The position numbers and the translations under genes were made by a program. Positions 18,068 to 26,249 of a stretch of 62,195 bases of DNA are shown piece after piece. The stretch covers positions 1 to 62,195 of the forward strand of contig CAJTGF010000001.1 in assembly GCA_910575585.1 (NCBI GenBank). Direction: 5' to 3'. The notes under the pieces are model-generated. The model was given only the letters and a program-made list of their open reading frames with translations. It was not told the DNA's origin and made no database searches. Within the stretch, counting starts at the first letter, position 1. Each line of letters begins with the position of its first letter. The DNA is from Clostridiaceae bacterium. Lineage in GTDB: Bacteria; Bacillota; Clostridia; Lachnospirales; Lachnospiraceae.

Positions 18068-19060
18068 ATGTTAAGAGCAATGGATTCAGCGGTGGCAGGC
18101 CTTCGGTCTCACCAGAACAAAATGGATGTTGTGGGTCACAATATCGCGAACGTAAATACGTTTGGATTTAAAGCCCAGACCTATACGTTTAAGGAGGCTA
18201 TGTATCAGACTTCCACAGCGTCAACGGCAGGCGGTCAGGCCGGTGGCGTCAACGCGGCTCAGTATGGTTACGGTACTTTGATGGGAAGCATCGGCATGGA
18301 CATGACAGCCAGTACTCCGTCCTATGTGGGAGGATTCAATGCCAGTATAGATGGTGAAGGGTTCTTTATTACAGCTCCATCAAGATTGGGACCTGATAGT
18401 GGTGATGGCATAGAACCTAAAGATTTGAAAGAATATGATTTTGATTATACCAGAGTAGGCCAATTTTTGTTAGACAGTAATGGTTATGTTGTTGACGCTA
18501 ACGGAAATTTTGTTTATGGATTTAGATTAGACCCGGCTAATGTGGGACCGAATGGTGAAGAAAAATATGATGCTAATATGAAACCCTTACGTGTTCCGAA
18601 ACTTGATAAGGACGGTAATCCAACATTCCATACGGATGACAATCAGGACAATGCTTCTACATCGGTTACGATTCAGATCAATAATGCCGGAATCATCACA
18701 GCAACAGTTAAATATGAGAAAAAGGCTGCCACTGCAACTGACCCTGCGGAGATGGACACGAAAGTTTGTACCTTGGGAAAGGTAGCCATCGCTACGTTCC
18801 AGAACCCTAATGGTGTGAGTAAATCCGGCGGTAATTACTATAAAGCAACTAAAAACGATAATACGGGTCCAGGGATTGCGGCAGCGCCTGGCGACGCGGG
18901 AACATCTACGCTTATGGGCGGCTTCATTGAGGCATCCAACGTAGACCTTGCCAAAGAGTTTGCCGACATGATCACAACCCACAGAGGCTTCCAGGCCAAT
19001 TCAAAGATGATTACGGTCAGCGACGAGATGCTTTCGGATCTTGTTGCTATGAAGCGGTAA
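18068..19060 (+). CDS. flgE: Flagellar hook protein FlgE
   Basis: Structural subunit of the hook. The N-terminus (AGLRSHQNKMDVVGHNIANV, then NTFGFKAQ) and C-terminus (GGFIEASNVDLAKEFADMIT, then RGFQANSKMI) are the conserved D0/D1 segments. At 330 residues it is compact. The central, surface-exposed domain (about 18380-18830) is far more AT-rich than the ends: by hand count about 33% GC at 18421-18540 against about 49% at 18901-19020. This suggests replacement by recombination or unusual sequence drift of the exposed domain. Confidence 0.94.
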   Translation: MLRAMDSAVAGLRSHQNKMDVVGHNIANVNTFGFKAQTYTFKEAMYQTSTASTAGGQAGGVNAAQYGYGTLMGSIGMDMTASTPSYVGGFNASIDGEGFFITAPSRLGPDSGDGIEPKDLKEYDFDYTRVGQFLLDSNGYVVDANGNFVYGFRLDPANVGPNGEEKYDANMKPLRVPKLDKDGNPTFHTDDNQDNASTSVTIQINNAGIITATVKYEKKAATATDPAEMDTKVCTLGKVAIATFQNPNGVSKSGGNYYKATKNDNTGPGIAAAPGDAGTSTLMGGFIEASNVDLAKEFADMITTHRGFQANSKMITVSDEMLSDLVAMKR

Positions 19061-19085
19061 TTGTCCTGACAGCGCGGTTGTTTAA

Positions 19086-19157
19086 CTCTATGGGCAGGCG
19101 GTTTTTAGGCCAGCATCAAAAGAGATATTGTCCGGCTTGGCAGCAATGAAGCGTTAA
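19086..19157 (+). pseudogene. Relic of a second flgE-like 3' end
   Basis: An open frame running into a stop at 19155-19157 ends EILSGLAAMKR. The flgE product just upstream ends EMLSDLVAMKR: eight of the last eleven residues are identical, while the third codon positions differ. Preceding residues (VFRPASK) do not match, and a stop lies at 19083. It appears to be the remains of an old tandem duplication of the hook gene's end. The rest of the 19061-19342 gap holds no other convincing gene. Confidence 0.5.
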
Positions 19158-19342
19158 CAGGTAACAGAAAAAGCGAAAACGGGAAACAGAGTATGAAAAG
19201 GCGCAGAAGCAACGATCAAAGGATCATGGACAGAGCCAGACAGGCCCGCAGGGAGAGAATCAGCGGGGAGAGGAAGCGGGAAAACTACGACCTCTCCCCC
19301 CGCAGCGGAGTGAGCCAGGAGGAGCCGGCTGGAGGGCAGAGA

Positions 19343-19540
19343 ATGATAAAGGTGACGCGGCTAAGCGGTGAGATATTGTATTTGAATATTTTTCAGATTG
19401 AATCAATGGAATCAATACCCGAGACCAAGATCAAGATGATGAATGGCTATTATTACCTTGTAAAAGATTCCGAAGATTCGGTTTTAAAGCAGATGAGAGA
19501 ATGGTTTGGATATTTTGGCGCTTCGGGAACACAAGGATAA
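19343..19540 (+). CDS. flbD: FlbD/SwrD-family flagellar protein
   Basis: A 65-residue protein from the preferred ATG at 19343 (MIKVTRLSGEILYLN), with GGAGGG six bases upstream. FlbD proteins are about this size and begin with this motif; in B. subtilis the homologue SwrD promotes flagellar torque through the stator. An in-frame ATG at 19193 would add 50 very basic residues unlike FlbD. Its position directly before motAB fits the stator link. Confidence 0.88.
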   Translation: MIKVTRLSGEILYLNIFQIESMESIPETKIKMMNGYYYLVKDSEDSVLKQMREWFGYFGASGTQG

Positions 19541-19581
19541 AATAAGCGTGTCAGTAATTTTATGTAGGAGGAGAAAATGTA

Positions 19582-20397
19582 ATGGATATATCAACGCTTA
19601 TCGGCTGGGTCATGGCCGTAGGATTGGTTGTTTGGGGAATTGGTTTTAGTAAGCTGGGAAATTTCTGGGATCCACAGAGTTTGGCTATCGTTTTAGGCGG
19701 AGCTATCGCAGCGCTTATTGCCAGCTACCCATTCCGTATCTTGAAAGAAGTGCCAAAACATATTCTCATATGTTTCAGAGGCGGAAAATACAATGTTCCA
19801 AAGCTGGTGGATCAGCTGGTGGATCTTGCCATGCTGGCCAGACAGAGCGGTCTTCTGGCCCTGGAGGAAAAGGCGGAGGAGATCAAGGACCCGTTCTTCA
19901 AGCAGAGTATCTTGAAGATCGTAGATGCTAACGACCCGGACAAGGTTCGCGAGATGCTGGAAAAAGAACTGGACGATATGGCGGCCAGACACGACGAGGG
20001 CGCGGGGCTTTATGAAAAGGGTTCCGCCTATGCGCCGGCTTTCGGTATGATCGGTACTCTGGTAGGTCTGATCAACATGCTGAAAGGTATGAACCTGGGA
20101 GACAGCAGCGGAGCCAGCAACTTAGGTCAGGATATGTCCGTGGCTTTGATCACTACATTTTACGGCAGCGCTCTGGCCAATGTATTCTTTCAGCCGATAG
20201 CTAAGAAACTAAGGGTGCGTCAGGCGGAGGAGGAGCTTTACTGCTCAACGATTGTGGAAGGCGTTATGGCCATTCAGGCAGGCGTGAATCCGCAGATGCT
20301 GAGAGAACAGCTTCTGTCCTGTATGAAACAGTCACAGCAGAAGAAACTTCTGCTGAAAGCGGCTAAGAGCGGCGGCGCCGGCGGAGGTGAAGGCTGA
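19582..20397 (+). CDS. motA: Flagellar motor stator protein MotA
   Basis: Proton-channel stator subunit. Four transmembrane helices are visible (about residues 4-22, 32-50, 149-168 and 178-198), with a large cytoplasmic loop between the second and third that contacts FliG. The conserved segment SAYAPAFGMIGTLVGLINML carries the channel proline region. GGAGGAG precedes the ATG. The stop codon overlaps the motB start (TGATG). Confidence 0.95.
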   Translation: MDISTLIGWVMAVGLVVWGIGFSKLGNFWDPQSLAIVLGGAIAALIASYPFRILKEVPKHILICFRGGKYNVPKLVDQLVDLAMLARQSGLLALEEKAEEIKDPFFKQSILKIVDANDPDKVREMLEKELDDMAARHDEGAGLYEKGSAYAPAFGMIGTLVGLINMLKGMNLGDSSGASNLGQDMSVALITTFYGSALANVFFQPIAKKLRVRQAEEELYCSTIVEGVMAIQAGVNPQMLREQLLSCMKQSQQKKLLLKAAKSGGAGGGEG

Positions 20398-21347
20398 TGG
20401 GTAGGAAAAAGGCTGGCGGAGGCGGCGAAGACTGCGGAAGCTGGATGGATACATATGGGGACATGGTTACCCTGCTTTTGTGCTTTTTCGTAATGCTGTA
20501 TTCCATGTCCGACATTAATCAGCAGAAATGGGAGATGTTTGTAAAGAGTATCTTCCCTAACTCCGGGGATGTGGAGCAGGTGGCCATCAACGAGGAGATC
20601 TCGGAGGGCGAGTTCGATGTGTCCGGCAACCTGGAAAGCGACGAGGAATTGCCGGAGGATCTGGAGGAGCTGTGGCTTACTCTGGTAAATAAGCTGAACG
20701 AAAAAGGCGTGGAGGACGTATCCGTATCCCAGGGGGAGGGATATACATTCGTCGCGTTTGAGAACCACACATTTTTTGCCGGCGACAGTTCTGTGCTGAC
20801 AGCAGAGGCTACAGAGCTTCTGGATATATTCTGTGAGATCATTGCTCCCGAGGTGGATAGGATCTCCCAGATCGAGATCATGGGCCATACGGCCCAGGCA
20901 GATCCCAACAAACCCAACAACCCCAGAACGGACCGGCTTTTGTCAGCCGCCCGCTCGGCGGAGGTTGCGGCATATATTACCAATAAAAATATCATTGATC
21001 CCAGCAAGCTGGTGGGCATCAGTTACGGTCAGTTCCGCCCTGTGGACACCTTTGAGACATCGGAAGGAAGGGCAAGGAACCGACGGGTCGAGTTTTTGAT
21101 TGTGGACGCAGGCGCTGATATCAAGTCCATGAATGACTACTATGACGAGTATTACAGCAGAGTAGATCAGGGCGAAGTAACGATCACAGGAAAAGATTCC
21201 CAGCATCCTGAGGCGGACGGTTTTGCGCCCATCGATGAGGGGAACATGGAGGGAGCGGCCAGCATGGTTCCCGAATCGGACATTTCACCGGACGCGGCTT
21301 TGCAAGCAGCAGATCCGGGCGCAGCAGCAGATGTGCCGGCACAATAA
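20397..21347 (+). CDS. motB: Flagellar motor stator protein MotB
   Basis: Stator subunit that anchors MotA to peptidoglycan. A single transmembrane helix near residues 22-40 includes the essential channel aspartate (GDMVTLLLCFFV, D22). The OmpA-like peptidoglycan-binding domain follows (EIMGHTAQADPN, then DRLLSAARSAEVAAYI and SEGRARNRRVEFLI). The C-terminal about 60 residues are an acidic, Ala/Pro-rich tail. Start overlaps motA by one base. Confidence 0.95.
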   Translation: MGRKKAGGGGEDCGSWMDTYGDMVTLLLCFFVMLYSMSDINQQKWEMFVKSIFPNSGDVEQVAINEEISEGEFDVSGNLESDEELPEDLEELWLTLVNKLNEKGVEDVSVSQGEGYTFVAFENHTFFAGDSSVLTAEATELLDIFCEIIAPEVDRISQIEIMGHTAQADPNKPNNPRTDRLLSAARSAEVAAYITNKNIIDPSKLVGISYGQFRPVDTFETSEGRARNRRVEFLIVDAGADIKSMNDYYDEYYSRVDQGEVTITGKDSQHPEADGFAPIDEGNMEGAASMVPESDISPDAALQAADPGAAADVPAQ

Positions 21348-21374
21348 GAAAGTGAGAAGAGGTGGCTTTTAAAC

Positions 21375-22460
21375 ATGGCAGACGTATTATCCCAAAGTCA
21401 AATAGACGCGCTGTTAAAGTCCATGCAGAATCCTTCCCAAGAACCGGCAGCCAGCACAGCCAGCAGCGGCCCTGCGGAGGAGAAGAAGAAGACAGAGACC
21501 GAACAGGTTAAGTACAGCAAGTATGACTTTTACAGTCCCAGGAAGTTTACGAAAGACAAGATGAAGATCCTCTCAAGCGTATTTGAAAATTACGCGCGGA
21601 TCATTACATCCCAGGTCAACGGCGTATTCCGGGTCATGACGGACATCACGGTGATGGAAGTCCAGGAGCGGCGTTACTATGAGTATGTAAACTCTCTTAA
21701 TGAAAATGATATGGTTACTTTGGTGGATGCCATTATTCCGGAAAACACCAAGAACATGGTCCCCCTGATGATGTATGTGACCCCCGGCATGGTGATCACG
21801 CTCATAGAGCGGATGCTGGGCGGCGGGGAGGACGTGGTAAAGGTGAAGGACGGTTACCGCTATTCGGATGTAGAGATCGCCTTGTATAAGCGGGTTCTTT
21901 CCTATCTGATACAGGCGTTAAAAGATGGCTTCGCCAATTATATAAATATAGACTTCAAGGCCCAGAGGATGGAAGACAATCCCAGCATGATCCAGGATGT
22001 TGGCCTTGATGAGACAGTTGTGATCGTCCATCTTAACGTGGATGTGACGGGTCTTGCAGTGGAACGGATCAAGATATGCCTGCCGGGAACACTGCTTGAG
22101 AATATTTTCCAGGTGATCGACAGCCGCAAGCACATTGCGAGAGGATACGCATTTGAGGATAACAGGGAGACGATCCTTGACAACATCCGTCAGTCGCAGC
22201 TTTCCCTTACGGGCCAGCTTGGCACGGTATTCCTTGACCTTAGCGATATCTACCATCTGCGGGTGGGAGACGTCATTGATATGAGCAAGGGCAAGGATAA
22301 GGAAGTAAAGCTGTTCGTGGAGAAACAGCCCTGGTTTACAGGCAAGATGGGTGTTTACAAGAAAAATGTGGCTATCCGAATCAACAGGCGCCTCTATCCC
22401 GAGGAGGAAGAGGAAGAGCTTGTGACAGAAGAAAACCTGTCCCAGGCGGGAGTTACCTAA
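21375..22460 (+). CDS. fliM: Flagellar motor switch protein FliM
   Basis: C-ring protein that binds CheY-P through its N-terminus. The CheY-binding motif LSQSQIDALL occupies residues 5-14. The middle CheC-like domain and the C-terminal SpoA domain (about residues 265-335) follow. Complete at 361 residues. It directly follows motB; the fliL gene often found before fliM is absent here. Confidence 0.96.
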   Translation: MADVLSQSQIDALLKSMQNPSQEPAASTASSGPAEEKKKTETEQVKYSKYDFYSPRKFTKDKMKILSSVFENYARIITSQVNGVFRVMTDITVMEVQERRYYEYVNSLNENDMVTLVDAIIPENTKNMVPLMMYVTPGMVITLIERMLGGGEDVVKVKDGYRYSDVEIALYKRVLSYLIQALKDGFANYINIDFKAQRMEDNPSMIQDVGLDETVVIVHLNVDVTGLAVERIKICLPGTLLENIFQVIDSRKHIARGYAFEDNRETILDNIRQSQLSLTGQLGTVFLDLSDIYHLRVGDVIDMSKGKDKEVKLFVEKQPWFTGKMGVYKKNVAIRINRRLYPEEEEEELVTEENLSQAGVT

Positions 22461-22538
22461 GGTATGACGGCAGGAAGCTGCGTCAATATAAATATCAAGA
22501 AAATAAAAATATGTTTTTAGAAAAGAGAGGGAAGAACA

Positions 22539-22901
22539 ATGGCTAAGATTATGTTGGTTGATGATGCCGCGTTTATGAGGATGATGGTAAAGAATGCTTT
22601 GACGAAAAGCGGATATGATAACTTCGTGGAGGCTCAGGACGGAGCCGAGGCTGTGAAGAAATACGAGGAGGAAAGCCCGGACATGGTGATTATGGATATC
22701 ACGATGCCCAACATGGACGGACTCCAGGCGCTTAAGAAGATCAGGGAAGCCCATCCCGACGCAAAGATCGTTATGTGTACTGCCATGGGTCAGGAGGGAA
22801 TGGTGGTGGACGCCATCAAATCCGGCGCAAGGGATTTCATCGTTAAACCGTTTAACGCGGACCGTATCGTTCAGACTGTAAATACGATTTTAGGAAATTA
22901 G
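22539..22901 (+). CDS. cheY: Chemotaxis response regulator CheY
   Basis: Single-domain response regulator that carries the chemotaxis signal to the switch. All receiver residues are present: D8/D9, the phosphoacceptor D53 (VIMDITMPNMDG), T81 and K103 (FIVKPF). Length 120 residues. It lies between fliM and the displaced flgC, close to fliY, whose product carries CheC-like phosphatase sites. Confidence 0.97.
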   Translation: MAKIMLVDDAAFMRMMVKNALTKSGYDNFVEAQDGAEAVKKYEEESPDMVIMDITMPNMDGLQALKKIREAHPDAKIVMCTAMGQEGMVVDAIKSGARDFIVKPFNADRIVQTVNTILGN

Positions 22902-22922
22902 TACCGGGCAGGAGGGAGAGAG

Positions 22923-23372
22923 ATGGCTTTTTTGAGTTCGTTTGACATCAGTGCATCCGGTATGAGCGCGCAGCGCATGCGAATGGACATTGCCGCCGAG
23001 AACATCACAAACATTGACACTACCAGGACAGAAGGCGGCGGAGCTTACCGCAGGAAAGACGTAGTATTTGAGAGTTACGGCGGCGACTCATTTCGGGAGG
23101 CAATGAGAAACGCCCTGAGGGGGAAAGGCTTTAAGAACGGCCCGGCAGGCGTCCGGGTGGCGGATATCGTCGAAGACGACAGAGAGATGAAACAGGTGTA
23201 TAACCCAAACCATCCCGATGCGGATGAGAATGGTTTTGTGACCATGCCCAATGTGGATTTGCTGAAAGAGACTGTTGACAGTATGTCTGCAACCAGGTCT
23301 TATGAGGCAAACGTTACGGCTTTGAACGCAATGAAGCTGATGGCGCAAAAGGCACTGGAGATTGGCAAATAA
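22923..23372 (+). CDS. flgC: Flagellar basal-body rod protein FlgC
   Basis: Proximal rod subunit. The N-terminus (FDISASGMSAQRMRMDIAAE) and C-terminus (NVDLLKETVDSMSATRSYEA) are FlgC signatures, and the length (149) fits. In most genomes flgC follows flgB directly; here it lies about 13 kb downstream between cheY and fliY. Ends and reading frame are intact, so this is relocation rather than decay. Confidence 0.95.
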   Translation: MAFLSSFDISASGMSAQRMRMDIAAENITNIDTTRTEGGGAYRRKDVVFESYGGDSFREAMRNALRGKGFKNGPAGVRVADIVEDDREMKQVYNPNHPDADENGFVTMPNVDLLKETVDSMSATRSYEANVTALNAMKLMAQKALEIGK

Positions 23373-23413
23373 TATCCGTGCCGCTTAAAAAATAAGATAA
23401 AGGAGATTGAAAA

Positions 23414-24949
23414 ATGGGCGCTAGCAGCTTTAATGAAATGGAACTGGACGCCATAGGCGAAATAATGAACATCAGTCTCGGCGCCTCAGCAACAGCGGTT
23501 TCCACGATGCTCGGCACCTTGGTGAATATCACCACGCCGGTGGTGTCCGTCCTGACAAGAGACGAATTTGAGTTCAGGCGCATGGAACCGGCTATTGGTG
23601 TTGAGATAGCCTATGTAGAGGGCCTGGATGGCAAGAATATTATGATGTTCCGCCGCGAGGACGTAGGAGTCATCGTGGGGACATTGCTGGGCGAAGATCC
23701 GATGAACACGGATTTCGAGATGGATGAGATCCATATCAGCGCCATCTGCGAAGTCATGAATCAGATGATGGGATCTTCCGCTACGGCCCTGTCAGAGTTT
23801 TTAGGTACGATTGTAAATATATCCACCCCAAAGTCTTTCGACATCGGGGATCCAGAGGATTTTAAAGTTAAATATTTCCCGGAAAAGGACGGTATGGTGG
23901 TAGTTCGGTTCCGCCTGGAGATCGAGGATAAGATGAACAGTGAGTTCATGAACATCATGTCCATCGCTCTGGCTAAACGCCTTCTGGAGCCTTTTGAGGA
24001 TAGTTTTGCGGCTGCGGGGGCAGCTTCTGCCCCGGCTCCTGAACCGGCTCCGGCTTCCGACAGCGGTTCCATCTCCCAGGATGAGATCAATGAGATGCTG
24101 GCAGGGCTTCCCGGGATTCCGTCAGCTCCTGCCCCGGAGGCTTCTTCTTCCGGCGGCACCATGTCCCAGGATGCCATCAACGCCATGCTGGCAGGCGCAT
24201 CGGATACACCTGCTCCGGCTTCTTCTTCCGGCGGCGCCATGTCCCAGGATGAGATCAATGCTATGCTGGCAGGAACATCGGGTCCTGCGGCTTCCGCGGC
24301 TCCGGCTCCTTCCGGCGGCGCCATGTCCCAGGACGAGATCAACGCCATGCTGGCAGGCGGGGCAGCTCCGGTTCAGCCAGCGCCGACGCCGGCTCCTGTG
24401 CCAGCTCCGGCTCCGGCCCCACAGCCTATGCCGCAGCAGCAGATGCCGGTGGGACAGCAGCCATATTACGCTCCATACCCTCCGTCTGCGGGAATGGACC
24501 CCATGGTGATGCAGCTTTTCACCCAGATGCAGCAGACTCAGCTCCAGATGATGGAGATGATGAAATCGGTTTCAGCCAATGCCAAGACTTCAGAGCCAGC
24601 ATCTTCTCAGAAACAGCCGACGGGAGGTTCCATCATAAAACCGTTGGCATCGCCGCCGGTTAAGGATGAGTCGGGGGACGGTGAGGAAGACAAGACGAAT
24701 CAGGAGATGCTGATGAAGGTGCCTCTTGAGATCTCCGTGGAGATCGGCAGGACTAAGAGGCTGGTGAGAGATATTCTGGAATTTACCCAGGGTACTCTGG
24801 TGGTTCTTGACAAGATGGCCGGCGAGCAGGTAGATCTGTTTGTCAATGGCCAGTGCATCGCAAAAGGCGATATCGTAGTCGTAGAGGATAATTTCGGTAT
24901 CCGTATTACAGAGATTGTTTCAAGGGAAATCAACCCGGAAAGCCTGTAA
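23414..24949 (+). CDS. fliY: Flagellar motor switch phosphatase FliY with multiplied CheY-binding motifs
   Basis: C-ring protein combining a CheC-type CheY-P phosphatase domain (residues about 5-195, with both ExxN sites, E16/N19 and E113/N116) and a C-terminal SpoA/FliN domain (about 433-505). B. subtilis FliY has one CheY-binding motif at its extreme N-terminus. Here that N-terminal motif is absent, and the Ala/Pro-rich linker holds four copies of SQDEINAMLAG-type motifs (residues 220-231, 250-261, 276-287, 304-315). At 511 residues it is much longer than the usual about 380. The linker continues with a Pro/Gln/Met-rich stretch. Confidence 0.95.
   Translation: MGASSFNEMELDAIGEIMNISLGASATAVSTMLGTLVNITTPVVSVLTRDEFEFRRMEPAIGVEIAYVEGLDGKNIMMFRREDVGVIVGTLLGEDPMNTDFEMDEIHISAICEVMNQMMGSSATALSEFLGTIVNISTPKSFDIGDPEDFKVKYFPEKDGMVVVRFRLEIEDKMNSEFMNIMSIALAKRLLEPFEDSFAAAGAASAPAPEPAPASDSGSISQDEINEMLAGLPGIPSAPAPEASSSGGTMSQDAINAMLAGASDTPAPASSSGGAMSQDEINAMLAGTSGPAASAAPAPSGGAMSQDEINAMLAGGAAPVQPAPTPAPVPAPAPAPQPMPQQQMPVGQQPYYAPYPPSAGMDPMVMQLFTQMQQTQLQMMEMMKSVSANAKTSEPASSQKQPTGGSIIKPLASPPVKDESGDGEEDKTNQEMLMKVPLEISVEIGRTKRLVRDILEFTQGTLVVLDKMAGEQVDLFVNGQCIAKGDIVVVEDNFGIRITEIVSREINPESL
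24071..24358 (+). repeat. Four imperfect repeats encoding CheY-binding-like motifs in fliY
   Basis: Units at 24071-24106, 24161-24196, 24239-24274 and 24323-24358 encode S/T/A-[I/M]-SQD-[E/A]-IN-[E/A]-MLAG. The nucleotide core (TCCCAGGA then ATCAA) recurs, so the copies arose by duplication. The spacers are Ala, Pro, Ser and Gly rich. Confidence 0.88.
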
Positions 24950-24950
24950 T

Positions 24951-25307
24951 ATGGGAAATTTGACATTGTTCCGTGCAGTATTGACCGTAGCGATCGTACT
25001 GCTGCTTGCATATTGGTGCAGCCGCCTGCTGGCAAGACAGTGGGTGAGAGGGAGCGGGAGCGCGAATCTACAGATCATTGAACAGATCCAGATTGGCCAG
25101 AACCAGAGGCTCCTTCTCCTGAAGGCGGGCAAGACCAATTATCTGATAGGAGTCAGCCAGTCCGGCGTGCAGATGCTGGCGGAAGTGGAAGGTGAGTTTC
25201 AGGCGGCAGAACCAACAAAGCCGGAGCCTTTGACCCAGCTTCCTTTCCGTGATGTTTTGGACAAATATCTGGCGTCCCGTCAGGACAAGAAGGAGGAAGA
25301 CAAATGA
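24951..25307 (+). CDS. fliO: Flagellar biosynthetic protein FliO
   Basis: Small membrane protein that helps assemble the FliPQR export gate. About 118 residues from the ATG at 24951, one base after the fliY stop; one N-terminal transmembrane helix (LFRAVLTVAIVLLLAYW) precedes a cytoplasmic domain with QIGQNQRLLLLKAGKTNYLI, the FliO core. Its stop overlaps fliP by four bases. Confidence 0.88.
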   Translation: MGNLTLFRAVLTVAIVLLLAYWCSRLLARQWVRGSGSANLQIIEQIQIGQNQRLLLLKAGKTNYLIGVSQSGVQMLAEVEGEFQAAEPTKPEPLTQLPFRDVLDKYLASRQDKKEEDK

Positions 25308-25960
25308 GCGACCTTCTGACGCAGTTAAATGGCGGAAGCGTTCCTACCCTTGACATCTTGATGCTGACTACTTTTGCAGCGCTGATCCCTTCCATTGTGG
25401 TGATGATGACCTCGTTTACCAGGACTATTATCATCCTTTCCTTCACAAGGAATGCCATGGGAGTGCAGCAGGCGCCGCCTAATATGGTCATCGTAGGCAT
25501 TACACTGTTCCTTACCTTGTATATCATGAATCCGGTGCTGCAGAGGATCAACGAGGAGGCTTACCAGCCTTACATCAATGATGAGATCACCCAGGAGGAG
25601 GCGGTGGAACGGGCTATGGAGCCGTTAAAGGAATTTATGGTCCGCAACACCTATAAAAGTACCCTGGACAATTTTGTGAGGATGTCCAATACGCCTGAAC
25701 AGGATCAGGCCATTGATTATCCTTTGACGGTTATTGTGCCGTCCTTTATGACCAGCGAGCTGAAGAGAGGATTTACGGCAGGATTTTTGATCTATCTTCC
25801 GTTCCTTTTGGTGGATGTTATCGTGTCCACTACCCTGATGTCCATGGGTATGGTCATGCTGCCTCCGGCTATGATCTCCATGCCGTTTAAACTTCTTTTA
25901 TTTGTGACTGTTGACGGATGGGAACTTTTGTTTTCCAGTATTGTACAGAGTTTCCACTAA
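25304..25960 (+). CDS. fliP: Flagellar export gate protein FliP
   Basis: Core of the type III export gate with FliQ and FliR. Hydrophobic helices and the conserved segments SFTRTIIILSFTRNAMG and LLVDVIVSTTLMSMGMVMLP identify FliP. At 218 residues it lacks a long signal peptide. ATGA overlap with fliO. Confidence 0.96.
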   Translation: MSDLLTQLNGGSVPTLDILMLTTFAALIPSIVVMMTSFTRTIIILSFTRNAMGVQQAPPNMVIVGITLFLTLYIMNPVLQRINEEAYQPYINDEITQEEAVERAMEPLKEFMVRNTYKSTLDNFVRMSNTPEQDQAIDYPLTVIVPSFMTSELKRGFTAGFLIYLPFLLVDVIVSTTLMSMGMVMLPPAMISMPFKLLLFVTVDGWELLFSSIVQSFH

Positions 25961-25981
25961 CGCGGAGAGGGAGAATGACCT

Positions 25982-26245
25982 GTGACAGAGCTGCAGATTC
26001 TTGATATCATGTATCAGACTTTTCAGACAGCGGTGAAACTAACCATGCCGTTTCTGCTGATCAGCATGGTGGTAGGCGTGGTGATCGCCATTTTTCAGGC
26101 GGCTACTCAGATCAATGAGCAGACGCTGACCTTTGTGCCTAAGTTCCTGGCGATCTTAGTGGTCATGGGACTTCTTGGAAGCACGCTTTTAAGTACTCTG
26201 CAGGATTTTTTCCGGCAGATGCTGGTCATCATCGTGGGGAGTTAG
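25982..26245 (+). CDS. fliQ: Flagellar export gate protein FliQ
   Basis: Two-helix export-gate subunit, 87 residues. The segment VGVVIAIFQAATQINEQTL is the FliQ signature. The start is GTG at 25982 with a GGAGAGGGAG purine run upstream. Confidence 0.94.
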   Translation: MTELQILDIMYQTFQTAVKLTMPFLLISMVVGVVIAIFQAATQINEQTLTFVPKFLAILVVMGLLGSTLLSTLQDFFRQMLVIIVGS

Positions 26246-26249
26246 CCTT

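Noticed and set aside
19193-19342. 50-residue basic N-terminal extension of FlbD
   Set aside because: FlbD homology and a good ribosome site begin at 19343; the extension resembles no FlbD.
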